64,000 nt of DNA from Nocardia sp. NBC_01503 (GTDB lineage Bacteria; Actinomycetota; Actinomycetes; Mycobacteriales; Mycobacteriaceae). Within the stretch, counting starts at the first letter, position 1. The number at the start of each line of letters is the position of its first letter. Below are positions 52,168 to 61,393 of this stretch, one piece after another. Made by a program: the position numbers and the translations under genes. The stretch is from the NCBI RefSeq assembly GCF_036327755.1, contig NZ_CP109596.1:4216001-4280000 (forward strand). Direction: 5' to 3'. The notes under the pieces were generated by a model. The model did no database searches and was not told the origin of the DNA. It saw only the letters and a list, made by a program, of their open reading frames with translations.

Positions 52168-53379
52168 ATGGCAGCGTCGCGGCCGGTCACCAATATCTCG
52201 CTCGTGGCGGGAGCCGATACCCACGCCGACACCATCCACGTCGCGGCCCTGGACGCGGTGGGGCGGGAACTGGGCGATCACGAATTCCCCACCACCGCAA
52301 CCGGATACCGGGACGCCCTGGAGTTCTTGGCCTCCCACGGAACTGTGGATGTCGTCGGCATCGAGGGCACCAGCTCCTACGGGGCAGGGTTCACCCGCGC
52401 GGTCCTCGCGGCGGGAATCGAGGTCCGCGAGGTCATCCGGCCCGAACGATCCGTGCGGCGGATGCACGGAAAATCCGACCCCATCGACGCCTACCAGGCC
52501 GCCCGCGCGGTCTTGTCCGGGCGCGCGAACGCCGCACCCAAGACCGAGCAGATCGAGGCGCTGCGCGCGTTGAACAACGCCCGCCGCTCAGCGGTCAAAG
52601 CCAGCACCGCCGCGATGAACCAGATCCACCACATGCTCATCACCGCCCCAGCCGCGATCCGGGAGAAGTACCGGCACCTGAAGGACAAAGCACTGGTCAC
52701 CGCGCTCGCAGCCTGCCGACCAGACAGAGCTGATCCGGTCGTGCGGGCGGTGCTGACCGCGCTCAAGACCCTGGCCCAACGACACCGCTTCCTCACCACC
52801 CAGGCCGACGATCTCCAGAAACAGGTCCGCGAACTGGCCACCGCCGCCAACCCCCACCTGATGTCTCTGCACGGGGTCGGCCCCAACACCGCCGCCCAAC
52901 TGCTCATCACCGCCGGAGCCAACCCCGAACGACTTCGCAGCGAAGCATCCTTCGCCGCCTTATGCGGCACCGCCCCGGTTCCTGCATCCTCGGGCAAGAC
53001 CACCCGCTACCGGCTCTCCCGAGGCGGTGACAGACACGCGAACTGCGCCCTGCACACCATCGCACTGGTCCGTATGTCCTCCGACGCCCGCACCCGCGAA
53101 TTCGTTCGCGCACAACGTGATAAAGGCCGCAACCCCGCCGAGATCCTGCGCATCCTCAAACGCGCGATCGCTCGCGAGGTCTTCAAATCCCTCACCCGCG
53201 GCCTGGCCGCCCCCGGACTCGAAGACCTGCGCCCAGCACGGCAAGCCAAGAACATTCCCCTCAGCATCGCCGCAGCCGCTATGGGCACCTACGTCACCAA
53301 GATTTGCCGCACCGAACTGGGCACCTACCCCGATTACGAACTCGCCCAACGCTACCGAGCATGGCTCGCCGCAGCATGA
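52168..53379 (+). CDS. IS110 family transposase (DEDD recombinase)
   Basis: 403 residues. The N-terminal RuvC-like DEDD catalytic domain has D17 (AGADTHAD), E66 (GIEGTSSYG), D104 and D107 (GKSDPIDAY); spacings match IS621. The C-terminal Transposase_20 domain (HGVGPNTAAQLLITAG, CGTAPVPASSGKTTRYRLSR) should supply the catalytic Ser. ATG 52168 lies where the domain starts; upstream starts are within the non-coding end. It appears intact and could be active. Confidence 0.93.
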   Translation: MAASRPVTNISLVAGADTHADTIHVAALDAVGRELGDHEFPTTATGYRDALEFLASHGTVDVVGIEGTSSYGAGFTRAVLAAGIEVREVIRPERSVRRMHGKSDPIDAYQAARAVLSGRANAAPKTEQIEALRALNNARRSAVKASTAAMNQIHHMLITAPAAIREKYRHLKDKALVTALAACRPDRADPVVRAVLTALKTLAQRHRFLTTQADDLQKQVRELATAANPHLMSLHGVGPNTAAQLLITAGANPERLRSEASFAALCGTAPVPASSGKTTRYRLSRGGDRHANCALHTIALVRMSSDARTREFVRAQRDKGRNPAEILRILKRAIAREVFKSLTRGLAAPGLEDLRPARQAKNIPLSIAAAAMGTYVTKICRTELGTYPDYELAQRYRAWLAAA

Positions 53380-53421
53380 CTTGACACAAATAGGAGCATC
53401 ACATTCCGGCCCGAGCGCGGA

Positions 53422-54354
53422 TCAGCGTCGAAGCGCCCAGGACGGTCGCCAGACCGGCTCGGCCACCGGCGTCAGGCCGCCGAAATGGTCGATGATCGGC
53501 CGCAGTCGCGGATGCGGATTCGCGCTCGGCATCATGAGCGAAAGCGGATACGCCAATGTCGGATTCGCGATCGGTATCCGGCGCAGATCGTGGTTGGTCG
53601 GCCACAGGTACCGATCACGCGCACCCACCAGGGTCGCCACCTCCGCGGAGTCCGCGAGAATATCCAGCAGCACCTCATTGCCGAAGTTCGGCCCGGCTGC
53701 ATCGATCCGGAGATCGAACTCGGCGACGAGCTGATCGTAGAAGTCCGACCATTCACTGCCCGGCGCGATACCCGGCACCCAGATCCGATGCCCGCGCAGT
53801 TGGGCGGGTGTGAGCGTGCGGGCGGCGGCGAGCGGATGCCGAGGTCCGACAAGCAGTTCCGACGGAGAGTCGAAGGCGTGGATCATCCGCACCTCCCGCG
53901 GCAGCGTGCCCGGATCGGTGACCGACCGGAACGAGGCGTCGATATCGCCCGCCCGGACCGCGGCCACCACCTCGCGCGGATCATCGACCCGCAGCGTCAC
54001 CACGTCGAGGTCGACCTCGGGATGCGCCCGCCAATACTCGTGCAGCACAACGGCCTGCGCCGAGCGCAGACCCAGCACGTCGATGCGTAGCGCCCGCGAA
54101 CCCGGCCTGATCGCGGTGATCGCGCGATCGACACCGGTGACGATGGTGCGCGCGTGCGGCAGGAATGCCTGGCCGTCGAGGGTCAACTCCACCCCGCGCG
54201 CGGTGCGGGTGAACAATCGGATGTCGAGTGCGCGTTCGAGGGCGGCGATCCGCTTCGATACGGCCTGCTGGGTCACGCCGAGCTCATCGGCCGCATGTTG
54301 CAACTGTCCGAGCTCGGCGGCCCGGACGAACGATCTGACGGCTTCGGTATCCAC
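53422..54354 (-). CDS. LysR family transcriptional regulator
   Basis: 310 residues. The N-terminal winged HTH reads FVRAAELGQLQHAADELGVT then QQAVSKRIAALERAL, typical of LysR; the rest is a periplasmic-binding-like effector domain. It is divergent from the MFS transporter with 125 bases between starts and most likely regulates it. The IS110 element lies just downstream of its stop, so it is not disrupted. Confidence 0.92.
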   Translation of the reverse strand: MDTEAVRSFVRAAELGQLQHAADELGVTQQAVSKRIAALERALDIRLFTRTARGVELTLDGQAFLPHARTIVTGVDRAITAIRPGSRALRIDVLGLRSAQAVVLHEYWRAHPEVDLDVVTLRVDDPREVVAAVRAGDIDASFRSVTDPGTLPREVRMIHAFDSPSELLVGPRHPLAAARTLTPAQLRGHRIWVPGIAPGSEWSDFYDQLVAEFDLRIDAAGPNFGNEVLLDILADSAEVATLVGARDRYLWPTNHDLRRIPIANPTLAYPLSLMMPSANPHPRLRPIIDHFGGLTPVAEPVWRPSWALRR

Positions 54355-54479
54355 CGCTCCACCCTATGGGTGCTCAACCGATGGTTGTGGCGCGCCGAAA
54401 GGCGGTTGTTTGATCGCCTGGCCGTGCGCCTGTTGTGATTCATGGACCCGAACATCGGTTGTCGCAAGGGAGTACACGG

Positions 54480-55709
54480 GTGCAATTGGGGCGCAATTTC
54501 GGCTGGCTGTGGTCGGCCTATGCCGTGAGTACCTACGGCACGTGGATGGCTTTCGGAGCCTTCCCGTTGATCGCGGTTCGAGTGTTGCACTCGCCGACCT
54601 TCGCGGTTTCGCTCCTGGAGGCGTCCGGGCTCGCGGTGGCGGCGCTGGTCGCGTTCTCGCTCGGACCATGGGTCGAGCACCGGGCCAAGCGACCGGTGAT
54701 GATCGCCATGGACCTGATCCGCTTCGCCGCGATGGTGAGCATCCCGGTCACGTACGTTCTCGGCCTGCTGTCCTACGGCCAGCTGCTGATCGTCTCGGTC
54801 ATCTCCGGCACCGCGAATATCGCCTTCGCCGCGGCGTCCGGCGCGTATCTGAAGTATCTCGTTCCGCGCGATCAACTCCTGGTGGCGAACGGGCGCTTCG
54901 AGGGGACCGGCTGGGTGGCGACCGCGGCGGGTCCGCCGCTCGGTGGTGCGCTCATCGGACTGCTCGGTCCGGTGGTCACCGTACTGGCCGATGCCCTCAG
55001 TTATCTGTTGTCGGCGTTCGGGGTACTGCGCATTCGCGGCGGGGATATCGCGGCACCCCGCTCGGATGCCGGACTGCGCCCGGCCGATCTGCTCACCGGC
55101 TGGCGGGTCATCCGCCGCGATCACGCACTCCTGCGACTGTTCCTCAACTCGATCCTGGTGGGCGGGCTGATCATGGCCACCGCCCCGCTGCTGGCCGTGC
55201 TGCTGCTGGGCCGATACCAGTATCCCGCTTGGCAATACGGGATCGCCTTCGGTATTCCGGCCCTCGGCGGCTTCGTCGGCGCGCGCCTGTCCGCGCGCCT
55301 GGTGGGCCGTTTCGGGCAGCACCGAATCATGATGGTCTTCGGCTGGCTGCGATCGCTCTTCCCGCTGGGACTCGCGTTCGTGCAACCCGGTGTCCCCGGA
55401 CTCTTGACCGTGATCGTCGTCGAGGGTCTGCTGATCACCTGCATGGGCATCTTCAATCCGATCTACGCGACCGAACGCCTGCAACGGATTTCGGCGGATC
55501 ACGCCGCCCGGGTACTCAGCACCTGGAGTGCGGCGAGCAAACTCGTGCACGCACTGCTCATGGTGATCTGGGGTGTGCTCGCCACCCGCACCGGTCCGCT
55601 CACCGCCATCACCATCTCGGGCGTGCTGCTGCTTTTCACCCCGCTGTTGCTGCCCAAGGCGGCGCAACCCGCCGGTAGCGCGTTCACGCCGATACCGGCG
55701 CGCGCGTGA
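54480..55709 (+). CDS. MFS transporter
   Basis: 409 residues, about twelve helices, MFS_3-like (relatives include enterobactin exporter EntS and macrolide exporters). FLWSAYAVSTY-like helix 1 and LVGRFGQHRIMMVFGW in the mid loop fit. GTG 54480 has AAGGGAG upstream. Divergent from the LysR gene, which probably controls its expression. Likely an exporter of a small hydrophobic compound or drug. Confidence 0.88.
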   Translation: MQLGRNFGWLWSAYAVSTYGTWMAFGAFPLIAVRVLHSPTFAVSLLEASGLAVAALVAFSLGPWVEHRAKRPVMIAMDLIRFAAMVSIPVTYVLGLLSYGQLLIVSVISGTANIAFAAASGAYLKYLVPRDQLLVANGRFEGTGWVATAAGPPLGGALIGLLGPVVTVLADALSYLLSAFGVLRIRGGDIAAPRSDAGLRPADLLTGWRVIRRDHALLRLFLNSILVGGLIMATAPLLAVLLLGRYQYPAWQYGIAFGIPALGGFVGARLSARLVGRFGQHRIMMVFGWLRSLFPLGLAFVQPGVPGLLTVIVVEGLLITCMGIFNPIYATERLQRISADHAARVLSTWSAASKLVHALLMVIWGVLATRTGPLTAITISGVLLLFTPLLLPKAAQPAGSAFTPIPARA

Positions 55710-55725
55710 GATGTAATGTGCCCGT

Positions 55726-56181
55726 GTGGAACTAATCAAATGGTTCACACCTGAGCAATTCAACGACGCTTTGAGCTCATGGGCGTGGATCGGACTGGAT
55801 GGCAAGACCCCCTTGTTCACCTCCGTTTTCGGCGATGTCTTCTTCGGCGCGGATGACGGCGTGTGGTGGCTGGACACCATCGAAGGGGAGCTGACCCGGG
55901 AGTGGGACAGCCTGGAACAGCTCGAAGCGGAGCTGAATACCGCTGCGGGACAGGAGAAATACCTCATTGCCGAGCTCGCCTTCGCGCTGGCGGAGGGTGG
56001 GCTGGTGCCCGGTGCGGACGAGATCTACGACTTCTCGCACCCGTTGGTGCTCGGTGGTGCGCTCGAGGTCGAGAATGTCGAGGTCGCCGAGGTGTCGATG
56101 AGCCTCGATATACTCGGCCAGATCCACGATCAGGTTCGGCGGATACCGCCGGGGGCCCGGGTGAATATCCAGGTCTCCTAG
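55726..56181 (+). CDS. T6SS immunity Tdi1-type (DUF1851) protein
   Basis: 151 residues. FTPEQFNDALSSWAWIGLDG and SVFGDVFFGADDGVWWLDTI are GAD-like/DUF1851 features; the C-terminal part FSHPLVLGGALEVENVEVAE with SMSLDILGQIHDQVRR matches the Tdi1 C-terminal region. In Agrobacterium Tdi1 neutralises a DNase effector; distant relatives occur in bacteria without T6SS, as here. No toxin gene is next to it. GTG 55726 lies 16 bases after the MFS stop. Soluble, function here unknown. Confidence 0.75.
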   Translation: MELIKWFTPEQFNDALSSWAWIGLDGKTPLFTSVFGDVFFGADDGVWWLDTIEGELTREWDSLEQLEAELNTAAGQEKYLIAELAFALAEGGLVPGADEIYDFSHPLVLGGALEVENVEVAEVSMSLDILGQIHDQVRRIPPGARVNIQVS

Positions 56182-58142
56182 CCTCGGGGCGTGATCCGCA
56201 CCCGATTGTCGTGGAAGACCGCGCCCCCGCCGAAATCCGAATCCCGTTCGGCGATAGTGGCATTCACGGTCGATCCGCCCGACAGTTTGGCCCAGCGGCC
56301 CTTGGTGGTGGCCGCGACGCCGGTGCGGACGCGGTCGGAGACCTCGGCGATGGCGTCGAACGCACCGCGGTCATTGGCCACGGTGATCGGATCGCCGTCC
56401 GCGATACCGCGGGCGGCGGCATCGTCGGGATGCAGTGCCACCGTGGGATCGCCTGAGCGACGGCGCAATTCGGTGTTGTTGCCGAAGGTGGTATTCAGGA
56501 AGTAGTGCGAGGCCGCCGAGATCAGCACCAGTCCGTCGCCCGGATCGGCGGGCGGAATGTACGCCGGAAGCGGGTCGTGGCCCGCCATTTCGGCCCGGGT
56601 CGAAACGAAATTCAGCTTATCGGTGGGCACCGGCCGCGCCGCCACCTTAAGGAAGCCCTCGGTGCGCAACCGCTCGATATCGTGCCCCTTCAGCAGCTGC
56701 GCCGCCAGCTCCTCGTCGGAGTCGTACAGCGCGGGTTCGGTGAGGCCCATGCTCCGCGCCAACCGCCGGAAAGTCTCTGTGGTGGGCAGACATTCGCCCG
56801 GTGCGGACACCGCCGGTTCATTCCACACCAGGTACAGATTCCCGTACGCGGCCAGCACATCGAGATGTTCGGGCTGCATGGTGGCCGGCAGCACGATATC
56901 GGCGTAGTCGACGGTATCGGTCGGAAAGTGCTCCAGCACGACGGTGAACAGATCCTCGCGCGACAGGCCCCGAATCACCTTCCCCTGCTCCGGATTCGAG
57001 CCGACCGGATTGGCGGCGATGACGAACAGTGCCTTGACCGGTGGCTCGTCCACCTCCAGCAGACCCTCGCCGAGCCGCGTCATGGACAGTGTGCGCACCG
57101 GATGCGGTAGCAGGTCGTATCGCGCCAGCTCGGCATCGTTCAGATCGAAGTGCCCGCTCGTCGAATAGTGCAGTCCGCCACCGGGAATCGCCCAATCGCC
57201 GGTGACGCCAGGCAGACAGGCCAGTGCCCGAAGCGCCATGCCGCCGCCCGCATGCCGCTGCATACCCTGGGAGGCGCGAATAGCGGTGGGCCGGGTGCGG
57301 GCGATGCGCTCACCCAGCGCCACAATTCGCTCCACCGGTAGCCCGGTGATCTCCGCGACCCGGTCCGGTGTGAATTCGGCTATGCGCGTGTGGAATTCAC
57401 CCCAGCCCACGGTATGCGAGGCAATGAACTCGTCATCCTGCGCGCCCAGCGAGACGATCACATGCATGAGCCCCAGCGCCAGCGCCGCGTCCGTCCCCGG
57501 CAGTGGTGCGAGGTGCTCATCGCAGCGCTCCGCCGTCCGCGATCGCACCGGATCGATGGCGACGGTATACGCCCCGCTGTCCTGAATGAACTTCCACCCG
57601 TGATGCCCCGAGCTCAGCGGATTGGTGCCCCACAGCAGGATCAACTCCGATTTGACGAAGTCCTCGGGATCCATACCGCCAGAAGTGCCCAGCGTGTACT
57701 TCACCCCGAGCGATCCCGCGACCGAGCAGATCGTCGGATCATGCAGCGAGGCGCCCAGCGCATTGAAGAACCGCCGCCCGGAAAACCCTTCCAGCCCTTG
57801 GATGTACCCGAGGCTCCCGGTCCCGTGGAACGGCCAGATCGCCTCCGCGCCGTACTCGTCGATGATCCCGGTCAATCGCTCGGAGATCTCCGCGAGCGCC
57901 TCATCCCAGGTGATGCGCTCGAAGCGACCCGCACCCTTGGCGCCCACCCGTCGCATCGGATGGGTGATCCGCTCGGGTGACCGCACCTGCTCGAGGTACC
58001 GGTTCACCTTCACGCAGAGCGCGCCCCGGGTGATCGGATGCGCCTTGTTCCCGCGCAACCCCACCGCGACGCCGTCCTCGACGTCGACCACCCAGGAGCA
58101 AGCATCCGGACAATCCAGCGGGCAAGCCCCGAGCACCTTCAT
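56178..58142 (-). CDS. Molybdopterin oxidoreductase (DMSO reductase/FdhA-like family)
   Basis: 654 residues. C7, C11, C15 and C43 (CPLDCPDAC and GALC) form the N-terminal 4Fe-4S site. Molybdopterin-binding blocks include ILLWGTNPLSSGHHGWK and the C-terminal VALHPDDAAARGIADGDPIT dinucleotide-binding domain. It lacks a Tat signal, so it is cytosolic. The metal-ligand position is not obvious from sequence; substrate unknown. It converges on the Tdi1-type gene with a stop overlap. Confidence 0.88.
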   Translation of the reverse strand: MKVLGACPLDCPDACSWVVDVEDGVAVGLRGNKAHPITRGALCVKVNRYLEQVRSPERITHPMRRVGAKGAGRFERITWDEALAEISERLTGIIDEYGAEAIWPFHGTGSLGYIQGLEGFSGRRFFNALGASLHDPTICSVAGSLGVKYTLGTSGGMDPEDFVKSELILLWGTNPLSSGHHGWKFIQDSGAYTVAIDPVRSRTAERCDEHLAPLPGTDAALALGLMHVIVSLGAQDDEFIASHTVGWGEFHTRIAEFTPDRVAEITGLPVERIVALGERIARTRPTAIRASQGMQRHAGGGMALRALACLPGVTGDWAIPGGGLHYSTSGHFDLNDAELARYDLLPHPVRTLSMTRLGEGLLEVDEPPVKALFVIAANPVGSNPEQGKVIRGLSREDLFTVVLEHFPTDTVDYADIVLPATMQPEHLDVLAAYGNLYLVWNEPAVSAPGECLPTTETFRRLARSMGLTEPALYDSDEELAAQLLKGHDIERLRTEGFLKVAARPVPTDKLNFVSTRAEMAGHDPLPAYIPPADPGDGLVLISAASHYFLNTTFGNNTELRRRSGDPTVALHPDDAAARGIADGDPITVANDRGAFDAIAEVSDRVRTGVAATTKGRWAKLSGGSTVNATIAERDSDFGGGAVFHDNRVRITPRG

Positions 58143-58171
58143 TCCCCCGATCCTAGGCGGGGGCGCCGAGA

Positions 58172-59710
58172 TCAGCCGAGGATGCCGCCGAGCAGGCCAC
58201 CGGACTGTCCGGCCTCCTGACCACCGCCGGTACCGCCGATGAAACCGCCCGGCGGGAGTTCCGACGGTTGCACGATGACGAAGCCGCGGCCGGAGAAGGA
58301 CAGCGTCATACCCTCGCCGGTGCTGCGCCCGATGAGGCGGGAGAAGCCGAAGGAGTCATTGCGTTTGATACCGGTCTGCAAGCTCGAGGACCAAGCCACG
58401 GCGGCCTGCGGATCGGCGTAGGTGGGCTGATCGACATTGAGCACGACGGGGGAGCCGTGCGTGGTGATGGCGATCCGGCCGCGGCCGGTGAAGACACAGT
58501 TGAAGAGCCCGGCATTGCTGGCGTAACCGGCCGCGCCCTGCACCATTTTGATGTTGTAGGTCAGCGTCGGATCGAAGGCCAGCACATTCGCGCCATTGAT
58601 GGTGAGTCCGTCGGTGCCGTCCAGGTCGACGGTGTGCACATCGGCCGCGCCATTGGCCAGGAACAGATCGCCGCGTCCGGTGACCTTCATGAGCGGGACG
58701 CCCTCACCGGTCAGCCGCTGCTGGATCGCGCGCCCGATCCCACCCGAACCGAGCGCCTTGAACTGCAGATCGCCCTGGTAGGCGACCATCGACCCGGCCC
58801 GCGCCAGCACCTCCCCATTGACGGCGACCTTGATCATCTTGCCGCCCTGCTTCTGAATACCGATGCCATTGACCTCGGCATGGCGGGGATCGAACAGTTC
58901 ACTCTGCATGGGCTGGGCTCCTTGCGAAAACGCGGGTGTGACCGGCGCGGAGTAAGCCGGTGCGGGTGAATGAGGTTGCGGGGCAGCGGGCGGCGGCGGG
59001 GGAGGAGGGCTGAACTGGCCCGGCGGCGCGAATTGCCCGGGCGGCGGGGCGTATTGGCCCGGCTGCGCGGGAGGCGGCTGGTACTGGCCCGGCGGCGGTG
59101 CACTCGGGGCGGGTGGCGCGTATCCGCCGGACGGCCCACCCTGGGCGGGCGGCGGGGCGGAGGGGTACTGCCCGGGCGGTGTCGCGACCGCGGCGGCGCT
59201 CGGCGGCGCGGGCTCGTCATCGATATTCACGCCGAATGCCTCGGCGATACCGGCCAGCCCGTTGTCATAGCCCTGCCCGACCGCGCGCACCTTCCACGCG
59301 CCACCGCGCCGGTAGATCTCCACGCACACCACGGCGGTCTCGGTGCTGAGCCCGGACATGGGAAAGGTCAAGGTCCCTGAATCGGCGGTAATGGTCGCGG
59401 TCAGCGTACCCACGCCCGCGAAGGTGGCGGGTCCGCTGCCGTCGAGGCTGGCGGTGACCACCACCTTGTCCACATTCGCCGGCAGCGCACCGGTCCGCAC
59501 ATCGACCATATCGCCGCTGCCGCGCCCGTGCCGGTACGTAACCCCCGGCCCCGCAGGCTGATTGAAGAAGACGAAGTCCGCATCGGACCGCACCCGGCCG
59601 TCGGTGCCAAGCAGCAGCGCCGACACATCGAGTGCGGCCGAACCCGCGACCGTCACCGTCAATCGTTCCCCGGGCGCGGGGCGATTCTCTCCTCGGGCGA
59701 GCGTGCTCAC
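58172..59710 (-). CDS. TerD-AIM24 fusion protein
   Basis: 512 residues. The TerD domain is about 1-165 (DADFVFFNQPAGPGVTY, then VYRRGG-like Ca2+-binding segment EIYRRGGAWKVRAVGQGYDN). A Pro/Gly/Gln/Ala-rich linker (about 165-270) follows. The AIM24 domain is about 275-490 (VAVNGEVLARAGSMVAYQGD and GLFNCVFTGRGRIAITTHG), ending Gly-rich. TerD proteins bind Ca2+ and accompany tellurite/stress loci; AIM24 proteins are a beta-roll family of membrane-linked but unclear role. No other ter genes nearby. Confidence 0.87.
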   Translation of the reverse strand: MSTLARGENRPAPGERLTVTVAGSAALDVSALLLGTDGRVRSDADFVFFNQPAGPGVTYRHGRGSGDMVDVRTGALPANVDKVVVTASLDGSGPATFAGVGTLTATITADSGTLTFPMSGLSTETAVVCVEIYRRGGAWKVRAVGQGYDNGLAGIAEAFGVNIDDEPAPPSAAAVATPPGQYPSAPPPAQGGPSGGYAPPAPSAPPPGQYQPPPAQPGQYAPPPGQFAPPGQFSPPPPPPPAAPQPHSPAPAYSAPVTPAFSQGAQPMQSELFDPRHAEVNGIGIQKQGGKMIKVAVNGEVLARAGSMVAYQGDLQFKALGSGGIGRAIQQRLTGEGVPLMKVTGRGDLFLANGAADVHTVDLDGTDGLTINGANVLAFDPTLTYNIKMVQGAAGYASNAGLFNCVFTGRGRIAITTHGSPVVLNVDQPTYADPQAAVAWSSSLQTGIKRNDSFGFSRLIGRSTGEGMTLSFSGRGFVIVQPSELPPGGFIGGTGGGQEAGQSGGLLGGILG

Positions 59711-59776
59711 GACAGCCCTCCCCCAACTGAGCTCAGCTTCACGTCACCGAGTGTGCCCCGCGCTCGGCCCTTCGCG

Positions 59777-61381
59777 CTACGTGGATTCCCCCTCGATCGT
59801 GTCGGCGGGCTCGGGCGTGTCGATCTCCGGCGCGGGTGCGGTGCCGGGCAGGAACGAGCAGGCCCCGCACACCGCACCGAAGAACAGGTATCCGAGGGAG
59901 ACCTGCGGTGCGGCGGCCCAGCCGACCTCGCTGGCGTGTATCAATCCGATCCAGGCCAGCACCGCGCCCACCGCCGAGGCGAGTGCCGCCGCACGGAAAC
60001 GCTTTTCGAGAATGAACGTCACCATGGTGCCCAGCACCAGACCGGCCAGCACCGCACCGGAGCCGAGCGTCTTCAACCCGTCGTACACCACCCCGGCCTG
60101 TCCGAGCGCATCCATCCCGACCTTGTCCGCGGTGGTTCCGGCCGCGCTGAGCGCGTTGTCGATCTGTCCGACACCCCATTCCGCGAGATTCGGCAGCAGC
60201 GCCGCCACCACCGCGACGGCGTGCAATCGCGGAACCGCTTGGAACGCTTGCGCACCGATCAGCAATCCGATGTAGAGCAGGATCGGCACGATCGCGGGAA
60301 TCGGCAGAATGGTGGCGAGCACTCCGAAAAGCCCCAGCAGACACATCAATCCGATGACCGCGCCGCTGGCGAGCGAATACCCGGTGCGCCCGCCCGCGTC
60401 CTTCCAGCCGGGATGTCCGATGTACACCGCGGGCGGGAACGGCGAGCCGAATCCGGAGCCGATGATCGCCCCGAAACCGTCGGCCAGCAGCACACTGCGC
60501 AGGTTGTAGTTGTCGCCCGCCGCTGCCGCGCTCTCCACATTGCTCATGGCCTCGGTGAAGTTGTACACACCGAGGGGAATCGCGGTGGCGAGCAGCGGGG
60601 CCAGATGACTGAGCCCGTCGAAGAGCAGACGCAATCGCAGATCCGGTAGCCCGAGCGCGATATCGTGCGCCGCCGCCGACACATCCGGCACCGACATGTA
60701 CCCGCCGATCCAGCCGATGGCGGTACCGACCAGCAGCGCCACCAATCCGATCGGAATATTGCCCGGCAGCCGGACATTGGTGAAGAACCCGATCAGAATG
60801 ATCGCCAGCACCGGCAATCCGATCCAGGCCGCCTCCCACATCTGCGCGGCCGGGCGCATGGCGATGAAGGTGATGGAGATACCCGCCAGGGTGCCGAGCA
60901 TCGCCGCGCGCGGGGTGATCTTGCGAATGAACGGTCCGACGAACGCCCCGATCATGACGATCACGCCGATCATGAACGCCCACGCCAGGCCGGCGGCCCA
61001 CGCGCGCATCGGATCATTGGTCTTCAGATAGATCGGCAGCATGACCACGAAGACCACGATGAACATATGCGGCACGCTCGGCCCGTACGGCAGCGCGGTC
61101 ACCGTATCGCGCCCCTCGCGCCGGGCCAGGCGCCGCGCGAGCACCATGTAGTACAGATTCCCCAGTACCAGGGCGATTCCGAGCGCGGGCAGGACGGTGC
61201 CGAGCACATCCGCGCTCGGAATCTTCACCACCGCGATGGAGAGTGTGGTCAGGGTCAGGACATTGACCAGAATATTGAAGGCGAGCCCGAAGAAGGCATT
61301 GGTATCCCCCCGCGTCCACCAGGGCAGGGAAAGTGGTGCGGCGGAACCGGTTTCGTCAGGGAGCTTGGTATCGACGGACAT
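59777..61381 (-). CDS. NCS2-type nucleobase/ureide permease
   Basis: 534 residues, around 12-14 hydrophobic helices. TALPYGPSVPHMF, SGFGSPFPPAVYIGHPGWKD and AMRPAAQMWEAAWIGLP resemble AzgA/NCS2 purine-type permeases. These take up purines, pyrimidines or related nitrogen compounds with protons. It follows the cysteine hydrolase by 12 bases in an operon whose enzymes release ammonia, so it likely imports the substrate of those enzymes. Exact substrate unknown. Confidence 0.82.
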   Translation of the reverse strand: MSVDTKLPDETGSAAPLSLPWWTRGDTNAFFGLAFNILVNVLTLTTLSIAVVKIPSADVLGTVLPALGIALVLGNLYYMVLARRLARREGRDTVTALPYGPSVPHMFIVVFVVMLPIYLKTNDPMRAWAAGLAWAFMIGVIVMIGAFVGPFIRKITPRAAMLGTLAGISITFIAMRPAAQMWEAAWIGLPVLAIILIGFFTNVRLPGNIPIGLVALLVGTAIGWIGGYMSVPDVSAAAHDIALGLPDLRLRLLFDGLSHLAPLLATAIPLGVYNFTEAMSNVESAAAAGDNYNLRSVLLADGFGAIIGSGFGSPFPPAVYIGHPGWKDAGGRTGYSLASGAVIGLMCLLGLFGVLATILPIPAIVPILLYIGLLIGAQAFQAVPRLHAVAVVAALLPNLAEWGVGQIDNALSAAGTTADKVGMDALGQAGVVYDGLKTLGSGAVLAGLVLGTMVTFILEKRFRAAALASAVGAVLAWIGLIHASEVGWAAAPQVSLGYLFFGAVCGACSFLPGTAPAPEIDTPEPADTIEGEST

Positions 61382-61393
61382 GGTGGTTCCTGT

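Larger units (their letters stand above)
51965..53402 (+). mobile_element. IS110-family insertion sequence
   Basis: A transposase gene with about 200 bases of structured non-coding DNA on its left and about 20 bases on its right. The exact ends are not certain because IS110 elements lack inverted repeats; my boundaries are approximate. The element sits between the LuxR promoter region and the LysR gene and appears intact. IS110 elements insert through a recombinase guided by a bridge RNA coded in the left non-coding end. Confidence 0.75.

Noticed and set aside
51931..53382. AGCATGAC shared by both sides of the IS110 transposase as a target duplication
   Set aside because: The right copy overlaps the transposase stop codon and IS110 elements usually make no target duplication; an eight-base match is likely chance.
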